Source: Planctomycetota bacterium (GTDB lineage: Bacteria > Planctomycetota > MHYJ01 > JACPRB01). From it: a DNA stretch of 55,655 bases. The stretch lies in the NCBI GenBank assembly GCA_016190175.1, contig JACPRC010000037.1, forward strand, positions 1 through 55,655, in the 5' to 3' direction. Position numbers and translations under genes: made by a program. Positions 23,264-31,337 of this stretch are shown here, one piece after another; position 1 is the stretch's first letter; the number at the start of each line of letters is the position of its first letter. The notes beneath the pieces were generated by a model, which did not search any database, had not been told where the DNA came from, and saw nothing but the letters and a program-made list of their open reading frames with translations.

Positions 23264-23269
23264 ACTCTA
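23264..23269 (-). promoter_or_regulatory. -10-like TAGAGT box before rnpA
   Basis: TANNNT hexamer 6 nt before ATG 23257, giving rnpA its own, probably leaderless, promoter in place of the usual rpmH-rnpA read-through. Confidence 0.4.
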
Positions 23270-23382
23270 CCGGCGGACTTCCCGAACGCCAAGCGGGACG
23301 GGACACCATATCTTATGTACTACTACCATTTTTCTTGCATCTCGTCCTCCCGCGTCGTATCATCCCGATGGAGGTAGAGCGT

Positions 23383-23625
23383 ATGGACTCCATCATCCGG
23401 AGCCGGCACGGATACCGGGAGAAGAAGATCTCCGTCGCCGACCGGCCTTCGTCTTCCCTCTGGGATGCCGTCCCCGGCAAGAAGAAGAACCGGGGCGATT
23501 TCTGGAAGCTCGTCGCCGCCTTGGTCCTGACGGTCTTCGCCGCCGTCCTGCTGCTGCGCAACGACGTCTTCCACGCCGCCCGCGCCCTGCTGTCGAACCC
23601 CGCGCCCACGGAGCGCGCGCCGTAG
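23383..23625 (+). CDS. Small single-pass membrane protein
   Basis: 80 residues. ATG 23383 has GGAGG 8 nt upstream (23370-23374); an upstream in-frame ATG at 23368 overlaps that site and is rejected. The basic N-terminus (RSRHGYREKK) and KKKNRGDFWK precede one membrane helix (LVAALVLTVFAAVLLL); a short outer tail ends PTERAP. I do not recognise the family. It is divergent from rnpA, and a strong hairpin follows 9 nt after the stop. Confidence 0.65.
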   Translation: MDSIIRSRHGYREKKISVADRPSSSLWDAVPGKKKNRGDFWKLVAALVLTVFAAVLLLRNDVFHAARALLSNPAPTERAP

Positions 23626-23634
23626 TCTGCCTTA

Positions 23635-23662
23635 TTCATGCGGGCTACGCCGCCCGCATGAA
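23635..23662. repeat. Perfect hairpin TTCATGCGGGC / GCCCGCATGAA
   Basis: Eleven-bp arms with a 6-nt loop, 9 nt after the stop of the small membrane protein gene. It may end transcription of that gene; no T-run follows, so factor-independent termination is doubtful. Confidence 0.6.
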
Positions 23663-23691
23663 ACGGCCCCCTTCGGGCCTTCGCCCCGCCG

Positions 23692-23720
23692 AAGCGGCGG
23701 GCTTCGGCCGCGCAGGCGGG
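23692..23720 (+). repeat. 29-nt dispersed GC-rich block, copy 2
   Basis: Identical to 14513-14541. Here it is part of a fuller palindrome (GCCGAAGC and GCTTCGGC arms). Confidence 0.7.
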
Positions 23721-23878
23721 CCGGTTCCGCTGGACAGCCCCGCTCCATCGCGCGCGACACTCCGTGTCTCGCGCGACGGGCGGCCCGCGGCGCGACTGTT
23801 GCCCAGTACGGTACGCGCCGCGGGCGGATCATCCATGAAGGCTCTCGCCTTCTTGAATAATCCGGGCTAGCGGCCGGG

Positions 23879-23975
23879 GAGCGGGAGAGGCGGAGACCCC
23901 GAGACCCGGGGAACCCGGCGCGTTTCCCCGTCTCCTTGTCTCCCTCTCTTCCCTCTCTCCCTTGGCTCCCTCTCT
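23879..23975. repeat. GGAGA/TCTCC imperfect inverted repeat
   Basis: Left arm rich in GGGAG/GGAGA words, right arm in TCTCC/CCCTC words. Similar short GGGGAGATG-type words recur at 25597-25630 and, inverted, near 28090-28110, so this is probably a dispersed low-complexity repeat. Confidence 0.45.
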
Positions 23976-24013
23976 GGGGGCCTGCTTCTCTTGCCGCCGC
24001 CGCCCGAATCCGC

Positions 24014-24019
24014 TACCAT
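24014..24019 (+). promoter_or_regulatory. -10-like TACCAT box before start-codon element, copy 2
   Basis: TACCAT 9 nt upstream of the leader ATG at 24029, the same spacing as before copy 1 (TAGAAT, 9 nt). Confidence 0.4.
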
Positions 24020-24028
24020 CCGGCCCCC

Positions 24029-24127
24029 ATGAGCCCCGTTAGACTCGTTGGATGTCGGCCTGCGCCGTACGTGCCATCGAGCGGGGGCCGGAAGAAGGAC
24101 CGGATCATCGTCTCGATAGGAGTCTAA
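24029..24127 (+). CDS. Leader ORF inside start-codon element, copy 2
   Basis: A 32-codon frame starting MSPVRL and ending VSIGV, with TAA (24125-24127) in the right inverted repeat, 4 nt before GTG 24132. Start, end and stop position match the leader ORF at 8575-8670 while the middle differs. Translation is unproven. Confidence 0.35.
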   Translation: MSPVRLVGCRPAPYVPSSGGRKKDRIIVSIGV

Positions 24128-24132
24128 CGGGG
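24034..24132 (+). repeat. ~99-bp start-codon insertion element, copy 2
   Basis: Perfect 13-bp terminal inverted repeats CCCCGTTAGACTC and GAGTCTAACGGGG, flanked by TGAG on each side (24030-24033, 24133-24136). The right end provides AGGAG 9 nt before GTG 24132. Removing the element plus one TGAG would leave ATGAGCTCC, an ATG start for lysS in the same frame. Confidence 0.85.
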
Positions 24133-25565
24133 TGAGCTCCGAATTCGACGAACGCGTCCGCCGGGCCGGGCAGATCGGGGCCCTGGGATCCTCGCCTTGG
24201 GGCAACCGGTTCGACGGGGCGCAGCCGATCGGTCCCGTCGCCTCCTCCTTCGGCGTCGAGACCGAGGGGAAATCCTTCACCGTCGCCGGCCGCGTCACCG
24301 CCCACCGCAGCTTCGGAAAGGCCGTCTTCCTCGACGTCCGCGACCGCACGGGCAAGGTCCAGGTCTACGCCCGCCAGGACGCCCTCCGCTCCTCCTGGGA
24401 GCTCTTCAAGCACGTCGGCATCGCCGACTGGATCGGCGTCACGGGCACCCTCGGCAAGACCCGCACCGGCGAGATCACCCTCTTCGCGACGGAGATCGCC
24501 CTCCTCACGAAGGCCCTCCGGCCGCTCCCCGAGAAGTGGCACGGCCTCCAGGATCCCGAGCTGCGCCACCGCCGCCGCTACCTCGACCTCATCGCCAACC
24601 CGAAGGTCCTCGAGACCTTCCAGAAGCGTTCCCGGATGCTCTCGGAGATGCGCCGCTTCCTCGACGCGCGCGGCTACCTCGAGGTCGAAACCCCCGTCAT
24701 GCACTCGATCGCCGGCGGCGCCGCGGCGCGCCCCTTCGTGACCCACCACAACGCCCTCGACCGCGACTTTTTCCTCCGCATCGCGCTGGAGATCCCCCTC
24801 AAGAAGCTCCTCGTCGGAGGCTTCGAGAAGGTCTACGAGATCGGCCGCGTCTTCCGCAACGAGGGCATCGACACCCGCCACAACCCCGAGTTCACGATGC
24901 TGGAGCTCTACCACGCGCTCGGGGACCTCCGCACGATGATGGAACTCTGCGAGGGCCTCGTCGTCCACCTTGCGAAGGAGATCGCCGGCGGGCTGACCCT
25001 CCCGTACGGCGAGAAGGTGATCGACCTCGCGCCGCCGTGGCCGCGGAAGGAGTTCTACGACCTCCTGCGCGAGCACGGGTTCGACCCCGCGGACCAGGAG
25101 CAGCTCCGCACCGAGCTGCGCAAGCGCGGGATCGATCCGGCGAAGATGGACGCGTGGGAGGTGCTCGACGAGATCTTCGGCGAGGTGGTCCAGCCGCAGA
25201 TCGTGAACCCCGTCTTCGTCACCGCGCAGCCCATCGAGATGACGCCGCTCTGCCGGCGCATCGACGGCCGGCCGGCGCACGCGGACCGCTTCGAGGCGTA
25301 CGTCGCGGGGATGGAGATCTCGAACGCCTACACGGAGCTGAACGACCCGATCGAGCAGCGGGCGCGGCTCGAGGAGCAGGCGGCGGGAGACGCGTCGAAA
25401 ACGGACCACGACTTCCTGCGCGCGATGGAGCACGGGATGCCGCCGGCGGGCGGGATCGGGGTCGGGATCGACCGCCTCGCGATGATCCTCACGAACAACC
25501 CGTCGATCCGCGAGGTGATCCTCTTCCCGCTCCTGCGCGAGGCGGATTCGGGCGCCGAGGAGTGA
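24132..25565 (+). CDS. lysS: Lysyl-tRNA synthetase, class II
   Basis: 477 residues, close to the usual ~490. OB-fold anticodon domain at 48-150 (VAGRVTAHRSFGKAVFLDVRD), class II core with motif 1 near YLEVETPVM, motif 2 FRNEGIDTRHNPEFT and motif 3 GIGVGIDRLAM. Family residues for lysine and ATP binding around NAYTELNDP are present. It charges tRNA-Lys. The GTG start is read from AGGAG provided by an inserted inverted-repeat element that also places a leader ORF in front. An essential gene with such an insert is notable: expression must tolerate it or be controlled by it. Confidence 0.96.
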   Translation: MSSEFDERVRRAGQIGALGSSPWGNRFDGAQPIGPVASSFGVETEGKSFTVAGRVTAHRSFGKAVFLDVRDRTGKVQVYARQDALRSSWELFKHVGIADWIGVTGTLGKTRTGEITLFATEIALLTKALRPLPEKWHGLQDPELRHRRRYLDLIANPKVLETFQKRSRMLSEMRRFLDARGYLEVETPVMHSIAGGAAARPFVTHHNALDRDFFLRIALEIPLKKLLVGGFEKVYEIGRVFRNEGIDTRHNPEFTMLELYHALGDLRTMMELCEGLVVHLAKEIAGGLTLPYGEKVIDLAPPWPRKEFYDLLREHGFDPADQEQLRTELRKRGIDPAKMDAWEVLDEIFGEVVQPQIVNPVFVTAQPIEMTPLCRRIDGRPAHADRFEAYVAGMEISNAYTELNDPIEQRARLEEQAAGDASKTDHDFLRAMEHGMPPAGGIGVGIDRLAMILTNNPSIREVILFPLLREADSGAEE

Positions 25566-25676
25566 TGCGTAATCTGCGGTCCGGTCGCGCGTTCTATGGG
25601 GATGGGGAGATGCCGGAGATCGGGAGATGAATCCGAGAAGGCGCGCGCCGCCGCGACGTTCCGCGCCGTGATCTGA

Positions 25677-27404
25677 ATGTACAAGCTCTTCCTCTCGCTG
25701 CGCTACCTCCGCTCCCACCGGATCATCTACTTCTCCATCGGCGGCGTCGCGATGGGGATCATGGTGATGATCGTCGTCACCTCGATCATGGGCGGCTTCT
25801 CCCGCGACCTCCGGCAGCGCATCCGCGGCATGCAGTCGGACCTCGTCATCGTCCAGCGCGTCCCGAACGTCTACCTCTCCGACTACGAGGACCTGAGCCG
25901 CGAGATCGAGAAGATCCCCGGCGTCCGCGGCTGCGCGCCGCGGGTCGAGTGGGAGGCGTGGATCGAGTATCGCAGCTCCTACAAGACGGTCCACTTCGTC
26001 GGGATCGACCCCGCGCGGGAGAAGGGACTCTCCAGGCTCGACCAGTACTTCGGGGCCGGCAGCATGAAGCGGTTCGAGTTCCCCGCGCCGACGGCGGGGG
26101 ACAAGGTGCCCGTCGTGCTCGGCAACGAGTTCCCGGTCCTGGGGACCGACCTCGTGCTGACGTCGTTCCGCAAGGACGTGGGCGTCTTCCGCCGGAAGCT
26201 GGAGATCGCGGGCTACTTCAAGTCCGGGATGGCCGAGTACGATCACAACTACCTCTTCATGCCGATCAAGGACGCGCAGGAGTTCCTGCGGCTCCCCGGC
26301 ATGGTGACGACGCTGTCGATCACGCTGGAGGACTACGAGCGGGACGGCCCGCGGGTGCGCAAGGCGGTGGTCGAGGCGCTGCACCGCTACTCGGCCGGCC
26401 GGCAGTGGAGCTGCACCGGGGCGCCGCACGCGTACGGGGCGTGCTCGCGGTTCCAGACGCAGACGTGGGAGGAGGCGAAGAGCATCCTCCTCCAGGCGGT
26501 CTCGATCGAGAAGGGGATCCAGATCATCATCCTCTTCTTCATCGTGATCGTCGCGGGCTTCAACATCATCGCGATCTACACGCTCGTCGTGCGCGCGAAG
26601 ACCCGGGACATCGGGATCCTGCGCGCGCTCGGGGCGACCCGCGGGGGGGTGGTCGTCGTCTTCCTCCTCTCCGGCATGGCGTGCGGCCTCGTCGGCTCGC
26701 TCATCGGGATCGGCGCGGGGCTCCTCTTCTCGTTCCACGTGAACGAGATCGCGGAGTTCATCGAGCTGGCGTCGCGGGAGTTCAACCAGATCCCGCGCGG
26801 GGCGGCGCTGGTCGCGCTGGGCGCCCTCGTGGTCGCGGAGGCGGCGGTCGTTCTTACGTGGATCTTCTACTACTTCCGCGAGCGGCGATGGGCGCTGCTC
26901 TTCGGGTTGGCGGGCGGACCCGTGATCGGCGCCGCGGCCTGGCTCTTCCTTGCCTGGCTCGCGCCGCACGAAGGCTGCTATTTCGGCTGGCCCGAGACGG
27001 CCGACCGCACCGGGGCGATCCGGCTCTGGGTTTCGCTGGCCGTCGGCGCCTTTCCGATCCTGTTCGTGCTCCTGCGCGAGCCGGTCCGGAGGCTTCGCGG
27101 GAACGCGGCGTGGTCATGGCTGACATTCCTGGCGACCATCCCGTTCGCGGCCCTCAAGATTCTCGTGAGCGGCTGCGGAGCGATTGCGGCCGCCGTGCTG
27201 ATCCTCGCTCCCGAACCCCGCTGGCGCGGCCTCGAGCTCTTTCCGAAGGACGTCTACTACCTCGACCGCATCCCCGTCTTCGTGGACACGGACACGATCG
27301 CGCTCATCGTCGTGCTGACGCTCCTGGTGAGCTTCATCTTCTCGATCTACCCCGCCTTCAAGGCCGCGAGCTACGACCCGATCGAAGCGATCCGTGATGA
27401 GTGA
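25677..27404 (+). CDS. LolC/E-type ABC permease with extra membrane block
   Basis: 575 residues against about 400-415 for LolC/E. The N-terminal helix (IIYFSIGGVAMGIMVMIVV) and periplasmic MacB-like domain follow the family, as do the FtsX helices (IQIIILFFIVIVAGFNIIAI, KTRDIGILRALGATRG, VGSLIGIGAG) and the end (DVYYLDRIPVFVDTD, FIFSIYPAFKAASYDPIEA). Between them lies an added block of about 150 residues with three or four hydrophobic helices (about 380-520). It should pair with the ATPase encoded next (8-nt overlap) to release or move lipoproteins or lipids from the inner membrane. Confidence 0.88.
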   Translation: MYKLFLSLRYLRSHRIIYFSIGGVAMGIMVMIVVTSIMGGFSRDLRQRIRGMQSDLVIVQRVPNVYLSDYEDLSREIEKIPGVRGCAPRVEWEAWIEYRSSYKTVHFVGIDPAREKGLSRLDQYFGAGSMKRFEFPAPTAGDKVPVVLGNEFPVLGTDLVLTSFRKDVGVFRRKLEIAGYFKSGMAEYDHNYLFMPIKDAQEFLRLPGMVTTLSITLEDYERDGPRVRKAVVEALHRYSAGRQWSCTGAPHAYGACSRFQTQTWEEAKSILLQAVSIEKGIQIIILFFIVIVAGFNIIAIYTLVVRAKTRDIGILRALGATRGGVVVVFLLSGMACGLVGSLIGIGAGLLFSFHVNEIAEFIELASREFNQIPRGAALVALGALVVAEAAVVLTWIFYYFRERRWALLFGLAGGPVIGAAAWLFLAWLAPHEGCYFGWPETADRTGAIRLWVSLAVGAFPILFVLLREPVRRLRGNAAWSWLTFLATIPFAALKILVSGCGAIAAAVLILAPEPRWRGLELFPKDVYYLDRIPVFVDTDTIALIVVLTLLVSFIFSIYPAFKAASYDPIEAIRDE

Positions 27405-28089
27405 CTTCCTCGCCGTCCGGGACGTCGTCAAGGACTACAAGTCCGGCGATTCGATGCTCCGTGTCCTCAAGGGCGTGAGCGTGGAAATCGCGGAGGGCGA
27501 AATCGTCTCGATCGTGGGTCCCTCGGGCGCGGGCAAGTCGACGCTGCTCCACATCATGGGGTTCCTCGACCGCCCCACGTCGGGCGAGGTCGTCTTCCGC
27601 GGCGAACCGCTGTCGCGCCTCGATTCGTCGCTCCAGGCGGTGGTGCGCAACGCGAAATTCGGTTTCGTCTTCCAGCTCTACCACCTGCTTCCCGAGCTGA
27701 ACGCCTTCGAGAACACGCTCCTGCCGATGATGATCCGGCACGGATTGGGCGAGTGGATCGTGGAGCGCGGGCCGGCGCGGCGCCGCGCCCGGCAGATCCT
27801 CGATCGGATCGGGATGGGGCCCCGGGCGCACCACCGTCCGTCGCAGCTCTCGGGCGGCGAGCGGCAGCGCGTGGCGATCGCGCGCGCCCTCATCGGCGAC
27901 CCCGAGGTCGTCTTCTGCGACGAGCCCACCGGCAACCTGGACGCCGCCACGTCGCGCGAGATCCAGCAGCTCATCCTGGAGCTGTCGCAGGAGACGAAGA
28001 AGACGTTCGTGATCGTGACGCACGACCCGAGCGTCGCGAAGATCGCGCAGCGGCAGATCCGGCTCGTGGACGGCCGCATCGACGGGTAA
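27397..28089 (+). CDS. LolD-type ABC transporter ATP-binding protein
   Basis: 230 residues. Walker A GPSGAGKST, Q-loop FVFQLYHLLPEL, signature LSGGERQRVAIARAL, Walker B VVFCDEPTGNLD and H-loop THD are all intact and of the LolD/MacB class (ELNAFENTLLPMM). It energises the permease encoded just upstream, with which it overlaps by 8 nt. ATG 27397 is taken; GTG 27394 would add one residue. It acts on the cytoplasmic side as a dimer with one or two permease subunits. A second permease gene is not present, so the permease may form a homodimer. Confidence 0.93.
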   Translation: MSDFLAVRDVVKDYKSGDSMLRVLKGVSVEIAEGEIVSIVGPSGAGKSTLLHIMGFLDRPTSGEVVFRGEPLSRLDSSLQAVVRNAKFGFVFQLYHLLPELNAFENTLLPMMIRHGLGEWIVERGPARRRARQILDRIGMGPRAHHRPSQLSGGERQRVAIARALIGDPEVVFCDEPTGNLDAATSREIQQLILELSQETKKTFVIVTHDPSVAKIAQRQIRLVDGRIDG

Positions 28090-28181
28090 CGTCTCTCCCC
28101 ATCTCCGCATCCCCCCGGCGTCCTTTCGCTTGACTGGGCCCCCCCATGGGCTAAGATTGACGGCGGTCGGGAACGGTGAGC

Positions 28182-29714
28182 ATGCCCTATATCCGCGTCA
28201 AGACGGGGCCGAACAAGGGAAGGATCTTCGAAGTCAAGGACCAGGTCATCACCGTCGGCCGCGACGAGATCAGCACGATCCAGATCCTCGACCAGGGGGT
28301 CTCCCGGCAGCATTCCGAGATCTTCCGCATCGGCGAGATGTGCTTCGTCCGCGACCTCAACTCGACGAACGGCACGTTCGTCAACAACCTGAAGGTGCAG
28401 GAGGAGGTCCTCAAGGCGAACGACGAGCTCCTGATCGGCACCACGATCCTCGTCTTCGAGGACAAGGCGTCCGCCGAGGCGGTCGTCCCCTCTCCCACCG
28501 CGCCGGCGGTCCCCCAGGCCGTCTCGCAGCAGGCCGCGACCCCGTCGGGCGAGAAATCGGTCGAGATCGAGGGCGTCCCCTCGGAAGACAAGATGCCCAA
28601 CACCACCACCGTCGAGCTGGCGGTGGACAAGGAAAAGCCCGCGCAGAAGGCGCTGGGCCGCGAGGTCTCCTCCAAGAACCTCACGGTCCTGTACGAGCTG
28701 GGGAAGATCATCCGCTCCAGCAAGGACTTCGGCGGGGTCCTGCACAAGACCGTGGCCGCGCTGACCGAAGCCGTCGGCGCGAACCACGGGTACCTCTTCC
28801 TCGCGGACCACGGGACGGGGAAGCTCTCGCCGAAGGTCACGATCGAGAAGGAGGGGGCCGGCGAGAAGAAGGTCAGCAAGACCATCGTCAAGCGCGTCCT
28901 CGCGACGGGGATGCCGCTGCTCACCACGGACGCGACGCTGGACGACCGCTTCGCCCTCTCGGAATCGATCGTCCTGAAGAAGATCAAGTCGGTGATCTGC
29001 GCCCCGGTGATGCTCGGCGAGCACGCCGAGGGGCTCCTCTACTTCCACAGCGCGCGGCTCAGCGAGTCGTTCAAGGTGGAGGACCTGGAGCTCGTGAGCG
29101 CCGGCGCGCTCCACCTCGCGATGGCCGTCGCGAGCCACAACGCGGGGGAGAAGATCCGCAAGGGGCTGATCAGCACGATCCGCGCCCTCGTCACGGCGAT
29201 GGAGATCGTGGACCCCAAGAACCAGGGCCACGCTCAGCGTGTCGCGGACTATTCCGCCGCGATCGGGAAGCAGATGGGGCTCCCCCTGGAGGAGATCAAC
29301 CGGATCCGCCTGGCCGCGCTCCTCCACGACATCGGCAAACTCGCGGTGCACCATTCCGTCGTCGGCGTCACGAAGGAATCGATGAAGGAGCAGCACGTCT
29401 ACCAGGGCGAGAAGATCCTGAGCCAGATCGAGGGGTTCGAGGACATCCTCCCCGGGCTGCGCTACCACCACGAACGGGCGGACGGCAGCGGCTTCCCGTA
29501 CCACATCAAGAACGAGGGGACGCCGGTCATGGCGCGGATCATCCTCGTGGCGAACTCGTTCGACAACCAGTGCACCTGGGGCGGGATCGGCGGCGGCGTT
29601 CCGGTGAAGGACGTGCTGAAGGACATGGCCCAGCGCGGCGGCAAGGAGTTCGACGACGAGGTGATCAAGGCCCTGCTCCTCTGCCACCGCAGCGGCACCC
29701 TCTACGGGAGTTGA
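28182..29714 (+). CDS. FHA-GAF-HD-GYP signalling protein
   Basis: 510 residues. FHA domain at 1-95 (VGRDEISTIQILDQGVSRQH, DLNSTNGTFVN) binds phosphothreonine. A Pro/Ala linker follows, then a GAF domain at about 165-320 (VLYELGKIIRSS, HGYLFLADHGTG) and a C-terminal HD-GYP-type phosphodiesterase (LLHDIGKLAVH, YHHERADGSGFPY). The GYP signature reads GFP. HD-GYP proteins degrade cyclic-di-GMP; the FHA domain suggests control by the Ser/Thr kinases that are plentiful in this window. ATG 28182 matches the FHA start; GTG 28176 is possible. It lies 11 nt upstream of nadB. Confidence 0.9.
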   Translation: MPYIRVKTGPNKGRIFEVKDQVITVGRDEISTIQILDQGVSRQHSEIFRIGEMCFVRDLNSTNGTFVNNLKVQEEVLKANDELLIGTTILVFEDKASAEAVVPSPTAPAVPQAVSQQAATPSGEKSVEIEGVPSEDKMPNTTTVELAVDKEKPAQKALGREVSSKNLTVLYELGKIIRSSKDFGGVLHKTVAALTEAVGANHGYLFLADHGTGKLSPKVTIEKEGAGEKKVSKTIVKRVLATGMPLLTTDATLDDRFALSESIVLKKIKSVICAPVMLGEHAEGLLYFHSARLSESFKVEDLELVSAGALHLAMAVASHNAGEKIRKGLISTIRALVTAMEIVDPKNQGHAQRVADYSAAIGKQMGLPLEEINRIRLAALLHDIGKLAVHHSVVGVTKESMKEQHVYQGEKILSQIEGFEDILPGLRYHHERADGSGFPYHIKNEGTPVMARIILVANSFDNQCTWGGIGGGVPVKDVLKDMAQRGGKEFDDEVIKALLLCHRSGTLYGS

Positions 29715-29725
29715 GGCATCGGGCG

Positions 29726-31333
29726 ATGATCCGGTTCCTCGTCCCGTTCGACCTCCGGCGCCTGCCCGTCCTGGACGCCGAGATCCTGATCGTCGGGAGC
29801 GGCGCGGCGGCCCTGCGCGCGGCGCTGGAGGCGTCGCTCGCGCGGCGCGTCCTCGTCGTCACGAAGAACCGGCGGCAGGAGAGCAACTCCTACCACGCCC
29901 AGGGCGGGGTCGCCGCCGCGGTCGGCGACCACGATTCCGCGGAGTCCCACATCGCCGACACCTTGCGCGTCGGCTGCGGCCTCTCCGACCGGGGGATGGT
30001 GGAGATCGTCGTACGCGAGGGCGCCGAGCTCGTCCGCGAACTGATCCGGTGGGGCGCGCCGTTCGACCGCGCCGACGGCCGTATCGCGTTCGGTCGCGAG
30101 GGTGGCCACTCGCTCGCCCGCGTGCTGCACTACCGCGGCGACCGCACGGGCGCGATGATCGAGACGACGCTCCTTCGCCGCGCGGCGAAGGCCCGGAACC
30201 TCCGCATCCTCGAGAACACCTTCGCGGTGGATCTCGTCACGTTCCGCGGTGCCTGCCACGGCGCGCTCGTCTGGACCCCCGCGGAGGGGCTCCGCTGGGC
30301 GCGCGCCCGCGCGACGATCCTCGCGACCGGCGGCGCTGGCCAGCTCTACCGCGAGACGACCAATCCCGGCGTCGCGACGGGCGACGGGATGGCGATGGCG
30401 TACCGCGCGGGGGCGGAGCTCATGGACATGGAGTTGATGCAGTTCCACCCGACGACGCTCTACCTCGCGGGCGCCGCGCGCGCCCTCATCACGGAGGCCG
30501 TCCGCGGCGCGGGCGGGATCCTCTGCGACCGCAAGGGGCGGCCGTTCATGAAGAAGTACCATCCGATGGCGGAGCTGGCGCCCCGCGACGTCGTCTCGCG
30601 CGCGATCCTCGACCACATGCTCAAGACGCGGGACACCCAGGTCTACCTCGACGTGCGCCACCTCAAGACCGTCCGCCGGCTCTTTCCGAAGCTCGCGGAG
30701 CTGGCGGACCAGTACCAGCTCAACCTCGCGAAGGACCTCATTCCCGTCCGGCCCAGCGCCCACTACATGATCGGGGGCGTGCGCATCGACGCCTTCGGTC
30801 GCACGTCGGTGCGGAACCTCTTCGCCTGCGGCGAGTGCGCGACCTCCGGCTTCCACGGCGCGAACCGGCTCGCGTCGAACTCGCTCCTCGAGTGTCTCGT
30901 CTTCGGACGGCGCGCGGGCGCCGCGGCGGCGGCCGAGGCGATGCTCCCGGTCCCGAAGTTCTCGGCGTCGGAGCGGGGCCGCGTCCGCGCCGGCGTGGAA
31001 CTCGACCTCGACGACCTCCGCAACGCGCTGCGGAGCATCCTGTGGCGCAACGTGGGGATCGAGCGCGACGCCGCGGGCCTGCAGTACGCGCTCGACTCGA
31101 TCGATTTCTGGTCGGGCTATGTGCTCGACCGCACGTTCGACACGCCCGAGGGGTGGGAGCTGCAGAACATGCTGCTCCTCGGCGGGCTGATGGCGGACTC
31201 GGCGCTTCGCCGCCGCGAGAGCCGCGGCGTCCACTCGCGGCGCGACTTCCCCCGGACCGACGACCGCCGGTGGCTGAGGCACATCGTCGTGCGGCGGGAG
31301 TCGGCGCCGAGGCTGGTCGCGAATGCGGAGTAG
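29726..31333 (+). CDS. nadB: L-aspartate oxidase
   Basis: 535 residues, the usual length. FAD-binding GSGAAALRAALEA, ESNSYHAQGGVAAAVG, active-site region REGGHSLARVLHYRGDRTGAMIE, TGGAGQLYRETTNP, MELMQFHPTTLYL, and ASGFHGANRLASNSLLECLVFG-type C-terminal FAD motif all fit NadB rather than SdhA/FrdA. It oxidises aspartate to iminoaspartate, the first step of NAD synthesis. nadA and nadC are not adjacent. The last 24 codons match a 72-bp block at 43593-43664 at 93% identity, so the 3' end of this gene overlaps a repeated sequence. Confidence 0.94.
   Translation: MIRFLVPFDLRRLPVLDAEILIVGSGAAALRAALEASLARRVLVVTKNRRQESNSYHAQGGVAAAVGDHDSAESHIADTLRVGCGLSDRGMVEIVVREGAELVRELIRWGAPFDRADGRIAFGREGGHSLARVLHYRGDRTGAMIETTLLRRAAKARNLRILENTFAVDLVTFRGACHGALVWTPAEGLRWARARATILATGGAGQLYRETTNPGVATGDGMAMAYRAGAELMDMELMQFHPTTLYLAGAARALITEAVRGAGGILCDRKGRPFMKKYHPMAELAPRDVVSRAILDHMLKTRDTQVYLDVRHLKTVRRLFPKLAELADQYQLNLAKDLIPVRPSAHYMIGGVRIDAFGRTSVRNLFACGECATSGFHGANRLASNSLLECLVFGRRAGAAAAAEAMLPVPKFSASERGRVRAGVELDLDDLRNALRSILWRNVGIERDAAGLQYALDSIDFWSGYVLDRTFDTPEGWELQNMLLLGGLMADSALRRRESRGVHSRRDFPRTDDRRWLRHIVVRRESAPRLVANAE
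31259..31330 (+). repeat. 72-bp repeat: nadB 3' end, copy 1
   Basis: Identical at 67 of 72 positions to 43593-43664. It encodes the NadB terminus HIVVRRESAPRLVANAE. Confidence 0.8.
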
Positions 31334-31337
31334 CGAC

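Larger units (their letters stand above)
23626..24028. other. Gene-free repeat cluster
   Basis: No gene seen. In order: a perfect 11-bp hairpin (23635-23662), a hairpin with GCCGAAGC/GCTTCGGC arms that includes the 29-nt block shared with 14513-14541, a palindromic region around 23750-23830, and an imperfect inverted repeat of GGAGA-rich and TCTCC-rich arms (23879-23975). The stretch ends in the -10-like box and start-codon element before lysS. Confidence 0.6.

Noticed and set aside
23258-23400. A hidden rpmH (L34) upstream of rnpA
   Set aside because: No Lys/Arg-rich 44-residue frame with the L34 pattern on either strand.
24034-24132. T-box or other known riboswitch before lysS
   Set aside because: No T-box or lysine-riboswitch sequence features; the same arms occur before an unrelated shell gene, so a mobile or portable element fits better.
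25564-25629. 21-codon ORF between lysS and the ABC permease
   Set aside because: It is made of GGGGATGGGGAGATG-type low-complexity repeat words and has no start signal.
28130-29725. Upstream extension of the nadB frame over the FHA-GAF-HD-GYP gene
   Set aside because: Composition is a shadow of the signalling gene; NadB similarity begins at ATG 29726, which fits the family length.
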